Positions 36,266 to 48,430 of a stretch of 64,000 nucleotides of DNA are shown here, piece after piece. The notes beneath the pieces were generated by a model that worked only from the letters and a program-made list of their open reading frames with translations, did no database searches and was not told the DNA's origin. The translations under genes and the position numbers were made by a program. The first letter of the stretch is position 1. Each line of letters begins with the position of its first letter. Origin of the DNA: Pogostemon cablin (taxonomy: Eukaryota; Streptophyta; Magnoliopsida; Lamiales; Lamiaceae); assembly GCA_023678885.1 (NCBI GenBank), contig CM042955.1, positions 19,479,835 to 19,543,834 of the forward strand, written 5' to 3'.

Positions 36266-37013
36266 TCACAGTTGAGGGCCTTGGTGGGTGTGGATTCCCT
36301 CGTAAGTTGTTACGACATAATTAGGATCTTCTTTGTCTCTTTCGACTCTCTTTTTCACAGGGCATCCTTCTACTGAACACCTGTAGTAGTTCCTGTTGAT
36401 TACAGGCATATAAATGCATAATGTCTTTTAGATTTAAATGCAGAATGAGTTGATTTCTAGAAGAAAATTGAGTTGGTAGAAGTTTACTTACCTTGGATTA
36501 GGGCTGTTCTTCACCATCTTTTTTCCATACTTTCTCCACTTAAAACCATCATCAAGCACCTCAACTTCTGACTTGGTTTTGAAGGCAACCTTCTCTCTTA
36601 TTTCTTTCTTCTCCCTCCCACTGTCTCCTGATCAAACGCGAAAGTCATGTTAGACGAACGACCAATCTACGTATTTGCGCCTACATATACACATACAACA
36701 ATTCAGTTATGTGTGTTGTCTTACTATTGATAGTCCCTTCGTGATAGTTGTTGTTGTTGCTGCTGTTATTGTTAATGTTTATCCCAGTCGAGTTAACCAC
36801 GACTTCGCTGGGAGCATAGCTCGGAACCTGAAGGCTACAATCTGTAACAGAGACGGGAGAAAATGCTGGATCCTCCTCAATCCAGTCATTGAACTCGAAG
36901 AAATCGGATAACTCGAAGCCCGTTTCGTGGGGCGGCCTGAAAGAGGAACCAGGCATGTTTTTGTTGAGAGAGTTATTATCAGGATCAGCCATGATCATCG
37001 ACTGAGTGTCCAT
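36266..37013 (-). CDS. WRKY transcription factor, group IIc, WRKYGKK variant
   Basis: Three coding exons on the minus strand: 37013-36725, 36627-36492 and 36392-36266, in phase, 183 aa. I use the ATG at 37,013 (MDTQSM); a further in-frame ATG at 37,109 would add a leader of Thr-His repeats made from a GT microsatellite and is unlikely to be coding. The N-terminal half is acidic with an Asn-rich tract. The DNA-binding domain has WRKYGKK (127-133) instead of WRKYGQK, and a C-X4-C-X23-H-X-H zinc site (C147, C152, H176, H178). The intron splitting the codon before NYYRC is the conserved WRKY intron position. Arabidopsis WRKY50 and WRKY51 share this variant and act in jasmonate/salicylate defence crosstalk; that role is inferred by family only. 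Confidence 0.93.
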
Positions 37014-37674
37014 TGATGCTGTACTATATAAGTGTGTGTATGAGAGTGAGTGAGTGTGTGTATGTGTGAGTGGAAGGGGGTTTTCTTGGTATGTAGGAAG
37101 AAGCTTCATTGCTGCTGCTTATTGCTTATAAGTGGTGGCTAAAGAATTTTGAGTTGGCCCATGAAAAGCCTAAGGAATGGGGTCCACATAAATTGATGCA
37201 ACAGTGAAACAGTGAGAGAGACTGAAATTAGAGTTAGTACACAAAATATCGACGAGTTAACCTTGCACACTAGCGATTTATAGTATTATATTTATATCTT
37301 AACACTAGTGATTTATATAATATTTAAATAAAGAGGGCTTACCATGTACCCTAATTCAAAGTAAACTATCTCAAGCTCAAAAACATCCTAAATTATAAAC
37401 TTAAATCGAAAACTAGGGTTCAAACCCTCTTAAAAGGAATGTTAAAAAAAAAAAACTTGAATCTCGTTTAAGTTCACTTCAATAATCATCATCTTGTTCT
37501 TCAAATAGTCCGTTGAAACTTGAATATTATATTTATTACCATCCCCTCCGTCCTACATAATTCTTTATTTTTTTTATAAAGAAAATTTTCATTAATAATA
37601 ATCAGGATACAAGAAATGTCCAATTAATACGATAATAGACAGTATAAAATAATAGAGTTAGAAACTAATCTACA

Positions 37675-37708
<34 letters not shown>

Positions 37709-37759
37709 ATCGAGCAAATTTGAACTCTAAGTCCTATACTCAATTCATCTCAAGCCATT

Positions 37760-37817
<58 letters not shown>

Positions 37818-38076
37818 ATCAAGCAAATTTGAACTCTAAGTCCTATACTCAATTCATCTCAAGCCATTCTTACTTATGTGCACTATCTAGCTCCATGTAT
37901 AATTTTCACTTCGTATAAAATATCGTACACCTTTCATTCCTTGTCCACAAACACAAGGTTGTTTCTATGTCTCTAGCTACATAAATATTTATATTTTTCT
38001 TATTTGTTTGTCTCATAAATCTCTTCTCACTCCAAAAAAAGGGAAACAATAGTTTATTTAATAACCTCAAAAATAA
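37014..38076. other. WRKY upstream region and AT-rich DNA
   Basis: Bases 37,014-37,140 are the likely WRKY leader (GT/CA-rich) with TATAAG at about 37,124 on the minus strand. Beyond that is AT-rich DNA with a duplicated block around microsatellites (listed separately). No gene is seen. Confidence 0.45.
37680..37871. repeat. Duplicated 59-bp block with (AT)n microsatellites
   Basis: The block starting GCAATCGAGCAAATTTGAAC and ending CAAGCCATTCTTA occurs at about 37,707 and 37,815, each preceded by an (AT)n run (37,680-37,706 and 37,763-37,814). Copies differ by about one base. Confidence 0.9.
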
Positions 38077-38085
38077 TATCTTTAA

Positions 38086-38917
38086 GGGAGCGGCTATTCG
38101 CACCCCCAATTTTACTAAATGTACCCTAATTATTAAACATACCCCAACAAAATGAAGAAATATACACATAAATTACTAGATATACCTCATTTTAGACAAT
38201 TTTATCCTTTCCATGGAAAAAAAATTATCTTTTTATTAAATAAAACATTGTCATACATGTTATTCACTCCCGTTCTAATCTCCATACGCGAACATAAAAT
38301 ATCTATCGATCGGATTCAATACATTCCCTCTACAGATGGTCAATGAATGATATTACATTAAATTCGATTCAAACAAAGAAGATGGTTTAAGGTTGGAGAA
38401 ACAATTGGGATTGCAGATAAATAGTTTAATTTGAGGGTTTATTCAAAAATAATTTGCATTAATTTCTTGATTTTAGGCTGAATTTGGATCAAATTAGAAA
38501 AAGAAAAAAGAGTGGATCTTGTGTAAAGTCGGTAAGTGGAGAGGGAGAGAGAGAGTGAATACTCGGGTGAATTTGGAGAAGATGAATCGATAATATTAAT
38601 TTATTAATATATTTTGGCTTAAAGAAGCAGCAATTCAGACAACATCAATTAAAATGGCAGATAGGTTAATTATGTTCAATCATAGCAACCGAACAACTTA
38701 ATTTGTTCGGTTGCTGCGTCCGAACGTGTTGATTTTTTACAGTTCAAAAGCAGAAATCACGTTAGGGTACATAAAGAAATTTGGATAAGATTAAATGAAA
38801 TTTTATTAATTAATTATTTATATAAGGATATTTATGTCTTAATAAATAAGGATGTTTTAATCATATACAGTTATTGGGGTACGTTTAGTAAAATTGGGGG
38901 TGCGAATAGCCGTCCCC
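38086..38917. mobile_element. 832-bp Mutator-type non-autonomous element
   Basis: The left end GGGAGCGGCTATTCGCACCC and the complement of the right end GGGGACGGCTATTCGCACCC match over about 34 bp (to AATTTTACTAAA). The 9-bp sequence TATCTTTAA is present directly outside both ends (38,077-38,085 and 38,918-38,926). A perfect 9-bp target duplication is the hallmark of Mutator-like elements. The interior has no transposase but holds a 13-bp perfect hairpin at 38,684-38,715. Confidence 0.85.
38684..38715. repeat. 13-bp perfect inverted repeat in the element centre
   Basis: AGCAACCGAACAA (38,684-38,696) and TTGTTCGGTTGCT (38,703-38,715) are exact complements separated by 6 nt, able to form a hairpin. 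Confidence 0.9.
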
Positions 38918-38926
38918 TATCTTTAA

Positions 38927-40972
38927 TCTCAAATTTTGCATTCTTTTTTTTTTACACTCAGTTACATTATTTTACACCTTATACTTATTACCTAAAAATA
39001 CTAAAATACCTCAAAAGTCAATAAAATTATTTAAAAAAATAATTTTTCTTTAACAATATAGAACAATAAGCGTTTAAGTGGGTAAGTATTAATTAGCAAA
39101 AAAATGAGTAAAATAATAAATCGAGAAGATGAGGTAGGGTATCCGTGGATGACTTGTGCGTAGACTTTGTTGATTCTACCAACAGTCTCGATCTTAGACT
39201 AGTATGAATTAAAGTAACGTATGGTTTGGAGGAATTAAGTCATGAGTCAATGAACTCCTATATTATAATTATTACATCTTATTTTTAATATTTATGAAGT
39301 CACACATATGGCCATAATTTAAATGCTTGTGTTGTTTTATTTGAGTTTATTTATACGACTTATTACTCATTTAGTACCTTTGAATATCAATAGTTTCTTA
39401 TGCATGTTTGAATTTATACTATTTGGAGTCTTGTTTGAGGCAGCTCAACTTTTTATGATTGTTGTTCATAATATAATTTAATCGAAGGAATATTATTTTT
39501 ATCAATTAAATGTTACTCTTTTATTAAAAATATTATAACTTTTTATTTGTTATGTAAAATGATTTTACACATATTTTTGCCATTATCAATGTGGGGATAC
39601 AATTTTTGTGTTCCTTTTGTACACTATTTGAAATTGAATGTTGATTAGTTAGGTGTTGAATAGTTTACATCTATATTTATGTGAAAAGAGTTGAATTGGA
39701 ACCTATTATCTAACTACTTGATAGAATAATATCAATAATAAACTAATTAGGCTAATGATATAGTGAGGATAAAGTTGGTTGAGGAGGGTGGATAAGCAAT
39801 TGCATCCATAAGAATTATTTAGAAATTTAAATTTTCATTATCCCATACTAAACATGTAAAATGAGAATTAACATATTTTTATTTTGATAGTCCTTCTTCA
39901 ATATCCCTTATTAAATCACCCCCTAAATAATAATCGAAATTCTTCGATCAGTTTTATTATTATAAACAAATAATTAATGATCATTATTTCTATTCTTTTC
40001 ATTCACATTGACTTCATTGATGAAATATATTACATTTCGAAATCTAAATTTTAATTAAAGGACCCTTAAAATCAATACCCGTACTACTCTGGACTCGTAT
40101 TTTGATAATTCGTAGAACATGAATTACATTTTTCTAATAATCAAAAAAGTTAAAACATGACATGATTAATTAGAGAGCTATTCCTGTTGGGCCAGAGTAT
40201 ATCTTTCATACAAAGTTGTGGCTTGTCTAAAGTCAAGATTATTTAATAATTTCTTATTTCATGATAATAAAGTTGTCAAATTCTATAACTTATTGCGTAA
40301 TAAATATAATTAAAAAGCAATAAAGTAATAATAAAAACATATACGGATTCACACTTACTAATTGGGTGTTGATCGACAGCTTTTCTTGGTAATTTTTCTC
40401 TTTTTATCATGTCCTTTATCATCTTTTGGTCATAACAAAAAATCATGTGAACTATTTATTTTATTTTTTATTCATATATTATCTTTGCAGAGAAAGAGAC
40501 CAATATTTACATCATTGTATTGCGTATGGTTATCTATAAGGGGAAGGTATCCCATGATTGGTGCTTATAAATTAATTATAAATTACTAGAAACAATTCAA
40601 TTATATAAAGATAAAGTAAATTAAATAAAATTTTAATGATAAAAGTATATAATATAAAATTTGTAATTGATCATGGAATTAAAAAAGGCGGTAAAAGATT
40701 AAAAAAATACATAATTCTTCAGAGTGTTAGGATTTACTCATTGAAGAAAAAAACAACATATTAATAGTAATTTTAATAAATTTCTGAATAATAATAATTT
40801 ATTATACAAAAAAAAACTCAGTCATAAAGAAGTTATAACATTTTTTTTCACGGAGATTAAAGAATACTATAATAGTTTAATTTAATGTGTAGTGGGTTGA
40901 GAATATAATATTTTAATATGTGGTGGATAAAATATATTAATAATTGTTTTTGGGAGGATTACTACTAGGTAA
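38927..40972. other. AT-rich intergenic DNA, no gene seen
   Basis: About 2 kb without recognised coding sequence or transposon ends. Short open frames lack family signatures. Confidence 0.45.
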
Positions 40973-41438
40973 AAAAATCCTTAATTACTATGAAATACAA
41001 ACATACAAAAATATTACTATTAACTACAAAAATATATAGTGATATTCCAATATTACCCCTACAATGTGCTTCACATAAATATTGTGTGCAGCAAAAGTTC
41101 ATGTGCAGCAAAGTGTGTGCAGTAAAAAAAAGTGTGTGCAGCAAAAAAGTGTGGTGGTCCGGCGGTGGTCAAATAGAGCGGCGGCGGCAGTCCGGCATTG
41201 CTCCGGCGATCGGCCGGCGGAACTCCGGCAAGGTCAGTTTTCGATGGCGGCGGTTCCGGCGACCGGCCGCCGGCTGCGGCGGTGGTCCGACGGTGGGTGA
41301 GGTTAGGGTTTGTGGTTTAAAAGTGTATGAGTTTAGGGTTATATTTGGTATTTTACTTAAATATTTTGTATATGATAGTAATTATTTTAAATCAATGTAT
41401 CTAGTAATAATTAGGGGTACAAAGTGTGTACCTATTAA
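40973..41438. mobile_element. Dispersed GC-cored repeat, copy 1
   Basis: Shares a long collinear match with 44,475-44,862: ACATACAAAAATATTACTA, then a GTGTGCAGCAAAA-rich part, a GC-rich core of CCGGCGGTGGTC words, then GTGGTTTAAAAGTGTATG and GGGTTATATTTGGTATTTTAC. Imperfect inverted ends (CTAGGTA and CCTTAATTACTA on the left, complement TAATAGGTA and CCCCTAATTATTACTA on the right) suggest a MITE. A 166-codon open frame through it has no recognisable domain. Confidence 0.6.
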
Positions 41439-42419
41439 TAAATTTTCCTTTTTTTGTGTCTCATGTACGGAAATATGTCATCTTTTATGAAACAATAAAA
41501 AAAGTTTTTTTTGGATTGTAGACAGTAATAGTCTAGAATAAAAAAGAAATTAAAATAGGATCTACAATAATGATGCGAAGTAATGCGGGATGGAAGGATA
41601 TTTATAAAATTATGGAGTACTATATATTAATAAAAGATTTAATACGTAAATTCTGTTGCATAATATAGAATTTAGCCATTTTAGTTTACAAGACACATCA
41701 TCATCTTTAAAATAGTTTTAATACCTTCATTATTAGCCTCAAACAATTTTTTCTTTAAACTTGATCTCATAAGACTTCAATTTTATATATTTAGTCCAAT
41801 ACAGCTATAATATTGATCTTAAGAATTTAGATTCATATTTTATTTTATTTTATTTATTACTTATTCATTATTGCTATTATTTTTTATTATTAATATTAAC
41901 AAATTTTTATTACTTGAAAAAAAAAAGACATTTTCAAAATAATAATAATAATAAATAAATAAATAAAATAAAATATGAATATGAATATACAATTAGATTA
42001 TTGATTCTAAGAATTTATATTCATAATTTATTTTATTTATTTATTTACTTATTTATTATTATTGTTATTTTTAATGTTATCAAATTTTTATTACTTTTGA
42101 AAAAGATATGTGAACAACGACGACGACAATAATAATAATAATAATAAATAAATAAATAAATAACTAAAATAAAATAAAATAAAATATGAAGTTAAATTCT
42201 TTGAACCAATAGTACAACTAAATGAGTCTAAATATCCAATATTAAAGTTTTATGGAATCAAGTTTGCAAAGAAAAAATTGTTTGGGTCTTAAAGAGAAGG
42301 CATTGAGACTATTTTGAAGAGAAGGTGTGTCATGTGAGACTAAAATCGCTAAATTCTCCAATAATATATTATTTTACTTATAATTATAAAATATCACCAA
42401 ATTAGTATAAAATAAAGTA
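41439..42419. other. AT-rich intergenic DNA
   Basis: Contains low-complexity AATA/ATTT tracts at about 41,880-41,970 and 42,020-42,185, which are inverted versions of each other. No gene is seen. Confidence 0.45.
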
Positions 42420-42634
42420 CTCCATCCGTCCGCCTTTAAGAGTGTCATTTGCTTTTTACATGTGGATTAAGGAGTATTATTATTTAATGTGTAGTGGTAG
42501 TTATATTAGTGGATATGCGTATCCTATTTTTTAGTTGTATTAGTGAGTGTGTGTGAGTCTCATATGTATAAAAGAGAAAATGAGACCCTTAAGGGTGAAA
42601 GCCCAAAATGAAAAAATGATACCCACATAGGGAG
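42420..42634. mobile_element. Stowaway-like MITE (215 bp)
   Basis: Begins CTCCATCCGTCCGCC and ends ACATAGGGAG, flanked by TA (42,418-42,419 and 42,635-42,636). A truncated relative of the same kind lies at about 44,945-45,071, ending in CGGGATGGAGGGATA. Confidence 0.75.
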
Positions 42635-43027
42635 TACTATACTATGCAAAAGCATTAGGTTTCCGTTTGAATCCATGAAGTTGATGAGGGATTTATAAAT
42701 CCCTTAATCCTTCCCTCAAATCATTTCTTCAATTTAGGATCCATTCATTAAACTAATAAAAATTCATAATTTAAATTAGTGGATTTCAAATCATAAATTT
42801 GAATATCATATCATTTAGTTATTTTGAAATAATTTTTGAATCTTTAATCAAACCGTGTCATTTGAAATCATTTCGATGAAAAAAAAACTATAAATAGAAT
42901 AAGTTAATAAAAATATTAAATAAATAAATATTTTTTTTAAATATTTTTATTTATTAATCTCATTACCTACCCAACCACCCAAGAAGTCCCAAATCTGTAT
43001 GTGTATCCCCCTACCCCACCCCTCTGC

Positions 43028-43705
43028 AGGGGTGTGCAAAGTTTGGTTAAAATCGAACAAACCGACCAAACCAACTGAAATATTAATTTGATTCGGTTTT
43101 TTTAAAATTCGGTTCGATTTTCGATTTTGCAAATCTAATTTTTAAATTTTCAGTTCGATTTTCGGTTTTGAAATTTAAAATTTCGATTAACCAAAAAGCG
43201 AATCGAACTTTTAATTTATTATTATATATATATTAATTTATTCACTTTATTATTTTATTTTATATATATTCAATATTATTTTTTCATCCTAAACAAAATT
43301 ACTTAAGTTTCATCTATTCAATATTTTTTTTAAATTGTATTAATTTATACTACGAAAAAAAAGTGAAATATATATTTATTATGACCATGTAGGTATATAT
43401 ATAGTATTATATATAGAGATATATAATATAACATTATATATATATTATTATTATAGTGTATGTTATATTAAAAATATTTTTTTAAGTTGTGAAAATATAA
43501 TAAAATGATATAAAAAAGATTGTTTATTTTTAAAAAAAATTAATAAATTTCGGTTCGGTTAACCAAAATAATCGACCGAAATAATTCGGTTTGGTTAATA
43601 CCGGTTTTGTAAAAGTTCAATTCGATTTTAGTTTTATAAAAAAGTTCAGTTCGATTTTCGGTTTTGAAAATTCGATTTTCGGTTAACCAACTGATGCACA
43701 CCCCT
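43028..43705. mobile_element. hAT-like non-autonomous element (678 bp)
   Basis: The 11-bp ends AGGGGTGTGCA (43,028) and TGCACACCCCT (to 43,705) are perfect inverted repeats. Both subterminal regions are filled with GGTTCGATTTTCGGTTTT-type words and their complements, a pattern well known from plant hAT MITEs. I could not find a clean 8-bp target duplication. Confidence 0.65.
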
Positions 43706-44400
43706 ATTCCTAAGTCTAACCCTCAAACCATCCCTACTCAAACGACCCCCTCCCTTCCCCCACTTCTCACCCCTCTTATTTTTAAATTTTTTGAATTTAA
43801 GTGATTCAATTTAAATACAATTAAAAAAATTTAGTCGAATTAGCACGAATATTAAGTCTGTGCTCTTTTAGACAAAGTCTGGTATATTTGGTGTAATAAT
43901 TCTATTTTAGTCATGTGGTATAAGATTTATCCTTTATCTACTAAGATTAGAGTTTTATCTTCAATTCATTCAAAATAAATTATATATTAAATTTATAAAG
44001 ATGTAACATTACTCCACTATTTTATCTTTCCAATTCATAACTTTTTACTCTTTAAGACATAGTTCGGTATATTTGGATGTAATAATTCTATTTTAGTAAT
44101 GTGGTATAAGATTGTATATTTGGATGTAATAATTATATTTTAGTGATGTGGTATAAGATTTATCCTTTATCTATTAATTATTGGAATTTTATCGTAAATT
44201 CATTTAAAATTAAATTATATATTAGATTTATAAAAATGTAACATTATTATTTTATCTTTACAATTCATAACTTTTTATTTAATTGGAGATTTCATTACAT
44301 TTTTTTATCTAGAACTATTAATATAAATTCAAAAAAAAAATTTATCTATCAATCCATAAAGATCATCGACCCTACATTAAATGCACAAGAGATTCACATT
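43706..44400. other. AT-rich intergenic DNA with a local duplication
   Basis: A stretch of about 60 bp (TATATTTGGATGTAATAATT, GATGTGGTATAAGATTTATC) is repeated near 43,879, 44,070 and 44,115 with small changes. No gene is seen. Confidence 0.45.
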
Positions 44401-44406
44401 TATTTT

Positions 44407-44412
<6 letters not shown>

Positions 44413-44475
<63 letters not shown>
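44413..44475. repeat. (AT)n microsatellite
   Basis: Pure AT dinucleotide run of about 60 bp at the left edge of repeat copy 2. Confidence 0.95.
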
Positions 44476-44478
<3 letters not shown>

Positions 44479-44862
44479 ATACAAAAATATTACTACTAAC
44501 TACAAAAATATATAGTGATATTTCAATATTACCCTTATAATGTGCTGCACATAAATATTCGTGTGCAGCAAAAGTGAGTGTAGTAAAAAAAGTGTGTGCA
44601 ACAAAAAAAGTGTACATCCGGCGGTGGTCCGACAGAGGTCCGGCGACTGGCCAGCGGGGTACGGCGGAGGTCTGGCGGTGGTCCAGCGGCGACAATGGTG
44701 GGTGAGGAGTTTATGGTTTGTGGTTTAAAAGTGTATGGATATAGGGTTATATTTGGTATTTTACTTTAATATTTTGTATGTGAGAGTATTTTTTTTTAAG
44801 TCAACGTATCTCACAGCAATTATGGATACAAAGTATGTACCTATGAGTAATTTTTTCATAGT
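44475..44862. mobile_element. Dispersed GC-cored repeat, copy 2
   Basis: Diverged copy of the element at 40,973-41,438, in the same orientation, with the same order of blocks. The left end abuts an (AT)n microsatellite. Confidence 0.6.
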
Positions 44863-45067
44863 ATATATATGCATATATATTCCGAGTCTTTTTTTTTTTG
44901 CTATTTTGAACTTCCAACCCAAAGAGTCCTCTTTTCTTTTTTAAATACATGAGACCCACACACACCCACTAATATAATTAAAATATGGAGCCTATACTCC
45001 CACTAATACACCTACCCACTACAAATTAAATAATAATACTTCTTAATCTATGTGCAAAACGGGATGG

Positions 45068-45073
<6 letters not shown>

Positions 45074-45106
<33 letters not shown>
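45074..45106. repeat. (AT)n microsatellite
   Basis: Short pure AT run before the 100-bp duplication. Confidence 0.9.
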
Positions 45107-45107
<1 letters not shown>

Positions 45108-45297
45108 TTTTTATTTTGGTGCCCAAGTCAACAATACGAAGTCAAATTATCAATTTGATCAAATGTATAACTATTTCTTGTCTTTTATAACTATTTCTTA
45201 TATATATACTTTTGATTTTGGTGCCCAAGTCAACAATACGAAGTCAAATTATCAATTTGATCAAATGTATAACTATTTCTTGTCTTTTATAAGTAAA
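45107..45297. repeat. Direct duplication with ~100-bp period
   Basis: TTTTGGTGCCCAAGTCAAC and the following ~75 bp (to CTTGTCTTTTATAA) occur twice, at about 45,115 and 45,215, nearly identical. Confidence 0.9.
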
Positions 45298-45303
45298 CAT
45301 TGA

Positions 45304-48300
45304 AAATTATTTTCAGCCCATTATCATTTTAGGAAAATAAAAAAAATACTAAAGAAGACGGCCTAAAACTCAGTCGATAAATATATTTGGGCCCATTTTT
45401 CACTTGAGGTATTTGGGGGCATACCAATAACTATTGTATGACAACCGATAGGTCTAACAATTCTAAGTAGGTCAAAATGTAGTTTCTATTTTCCATTTCG
45501 GCAACTATTTATTTTATTTTATTTTCAAAATCACTATTTATACATATTAATTATCATCCTCACCTATAAAACTCTATACTTTATTTAATTCTTTGTCTCA
45601 CAACATCCTATACATTAAAAAAAATAAAAATGTCTAATAATCCAAGAACCTAAAAGTACCTTTTAATTAAATTTTGTTATTTTGCTTAACACAAATACTT
45701 TTCAATTTATTTAGAAAAATCGTGAAAATTTCTCTAAATAATAGTAGTTGATTTTAAAAAATTGCCACCCAATATAAATTTTTTGAAAAAATACCACTTT
45801 CTTTATTTTATTTCCATCTTCATTATATAATTAATATATAGTCACACGTATAGTCACATATATGTTAGTAAATAAAATATGTGTATAATTACACATATAG
45901 TCGTTTGCAGAGTTGTAGGCATAATCACAGAAAAGATTGTAGACTAGGATTAATTATATTCAAAAATTTTTTAAAAAAAATTCCAAACAAAATTATAGCA
46001 CAATATTTTTTTCAAAATTTACTATTAAAAGTAACAGTTTTGCTAATGCTACTTCAGTTATTTATTACATAAAATACTAAATTTATGTAAAAATAATAAT
46101 AAAGTTGGTAAAATATTTTTTTTTAATAAGGTAGAATAATAAACGTATAGTAGGGTGTTCTAATTTATTTATTACATAAGATAGTAAATTTATCTTCAAA
46201 AGATAATAAAGTTGGTAAAATAAAAAATCTTAAATAATGTAGAATAATAAACAAATAGTAGTGCTCCATAAATCATTCATAAATTGGTAATATACTAAGA
46301 TAAAGTCTCTTGTGAGACGTTATTTACGTGGGACGATTTGTGAAACATATTAAAGTATATCTATTATATAGTTAAAGTATATTTAATGATTGTTAAAATA
46401 TATTTTCTAAAGTATGTTGAATTATGAATTAAGCATGGTTTTAAAGTATTATAGTATAATTCATAATTGACATAATTTAATTATAAATAAGCATACATTA
46501 CCTACATAACTAGCATATTGTAGAGATGGGTTGTCCCGTATCACAATCCATTTAAAAAAACAGTCGGATCATATACTAATATGCTCTTAAAAAAACAAAT
46601 ATTTATCATTTTCCATAATTCAAGAGTCAAGACATAGGATACTGTTCCTCATTTGAGAAAGTAATACTCTATCATTCTAATTAAAGAGCATATTAATTAA
46701 TTCAACATTAATCATACCATTTCATATGGTAATTATTTGCGTATATAAAATTAGGAGCAAAACATCTAGAGGAATTCCATTGGACTTGGAATCAGTCTCC
46801 ATTCCATTTTCAACCATTTTAATTTGATGATGTAAGTAGAGTTTCATTTATACACAAGTGACAAAAGCTTGATTCAAAAATGTTTCAAGTGACTAATATG
46901 AAACAATATTTTTTTATTTAAAATATTATTATTTATTAGTACAATATTAGAAATTAATTTTTGTATAATACAAAGATTATCGTAAATGGAGTATAAAGGA
47001 TATCATTTCTTATTCAACCTAAAAAAATGAACTGAAATAATTGTTCTAAACGAATTACAATTCATATTAAAAACTTTTTCATTGAAAAATGAACAAACTA
47101 GAGGAGAATGAAGAAAGATATTCTAATGTATTTTCTATGTAATATATTCACTGTTTATTCATTTTATGCTATCAATCAATGAAAAGTGATAATGGTATAG
47201 TAAAGTTTAATGAACAATTTATAGTATAAATATAAAATAAAAATATATTTAATAAAAAGTGATAATTAAAAAATATTTGAAATCATGACTTTGTAACTAA
47301 GTGAATGTTTGGTTCAAATTGATACTCAGTGGGCAATAAAAAATTGCTAAAAAGAAAGTAAGAGGCTGATGGAATGCAACCTAAATGGGAGATGAATTCA
47401 CACATTGTTAATGATAGTATACAAATTTTATTAACCCATGTATTAACTGAATGAAACACATATTTTAAATATTTTTGTATGGGGATATCAACATTCAACA
47501 CTATTATGCAATCATTCTAAAATAGTAGAAAATGTGTATATTTCCAAGCTTTCCCTGCCAAAGCCCAAGTTCAATCTCGCAACACATCTTCTCCTGTTGC
47601 TGTTGTTTATCTTATACACATAAAAGTTTAAATTTTATCCTATCAAAATCGAACTATTTGGTTTATTAAATCTAGAAAGAAACCTAGCTTGAAAGGTTAA
47701 TGGCTCATACACATCATACTTTCTCATAAACAACTACAACTGTCTGCTTCCTACTTGAGGCAATCATCTGCACAAAAAGGAAAATAAAGTGTAGTGCATA
47801 GGTGTTGAATCCATGATACAGGATGGTACGTCTGGTGGTTAAGTTGAGATAATTTGCAATGGGTTTTTGCTGTTTTCTACACTTTGGATATCAGGCTACA
47901 CATCAAGCATGAGTTGGATTATTTTGGTTAAAGATAACTAGTTACTTGAACAGATTTATCACATTTTGCTTATTTATGCTCTTATGGTATATTTTAGCCA
48001 TTAGAGTAATTTATGGGAAAATTGAATTAATACACTAAATTTAATATACAAAATATTTACCAACACTTCAATATCTTTGTTATCATTTCTACACATTTGT
48101 ACATTTTTTGGCACTATTATCCCTCCCCCCCATCCACCCACCCACCATAACCACCCCACACCACCCCACTAAACCCTCTCTCACAACCACCTGTGTATCA
48201 TCCAACCCTACCCACAGCACACCCACCCCCCCGCTCACACGTGACAACCAACGTTTGACCTCGAATGAAACGAAAAATTTAAAAATATTTGTTTCTTCTC

Positions 48301-48430
48301 TGCTCAACGTTTGGATTCCAGAAACATCACCAATCCTATAATCACCCATATTCACCTCCTCCTTTCATCGCCGAACCGCCGAATAGAGCATCACAATTCC
48401 GTCGATTATTAGAGTGTAAAGGAAATTGTG
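45304..48430. other. AT-rich intergenic DNA, no gene seen
   Basis: About 3 kb without a supported gene. A dispersed-repeat copy lies at about 46,306-46,510. A C-rich strand (CCACCCCACACCACCCC) occupies 48,120-48,235; open frames there are compositional artefacts. Confidence 0.45.

Noticed and set aside
36681..37109. Longer WRKY start at 37,109
   Set aside because: The added residues are Thr-His repeats encoded by a GT/CA microsatellite in the leader; the ATG at 37,013 gives a normal N terminus.
40990..41490. 166-aa open frame
   Set aside because: It runs through a dispersed repeat whose second copy (44.5 kb) does not keep the frame.
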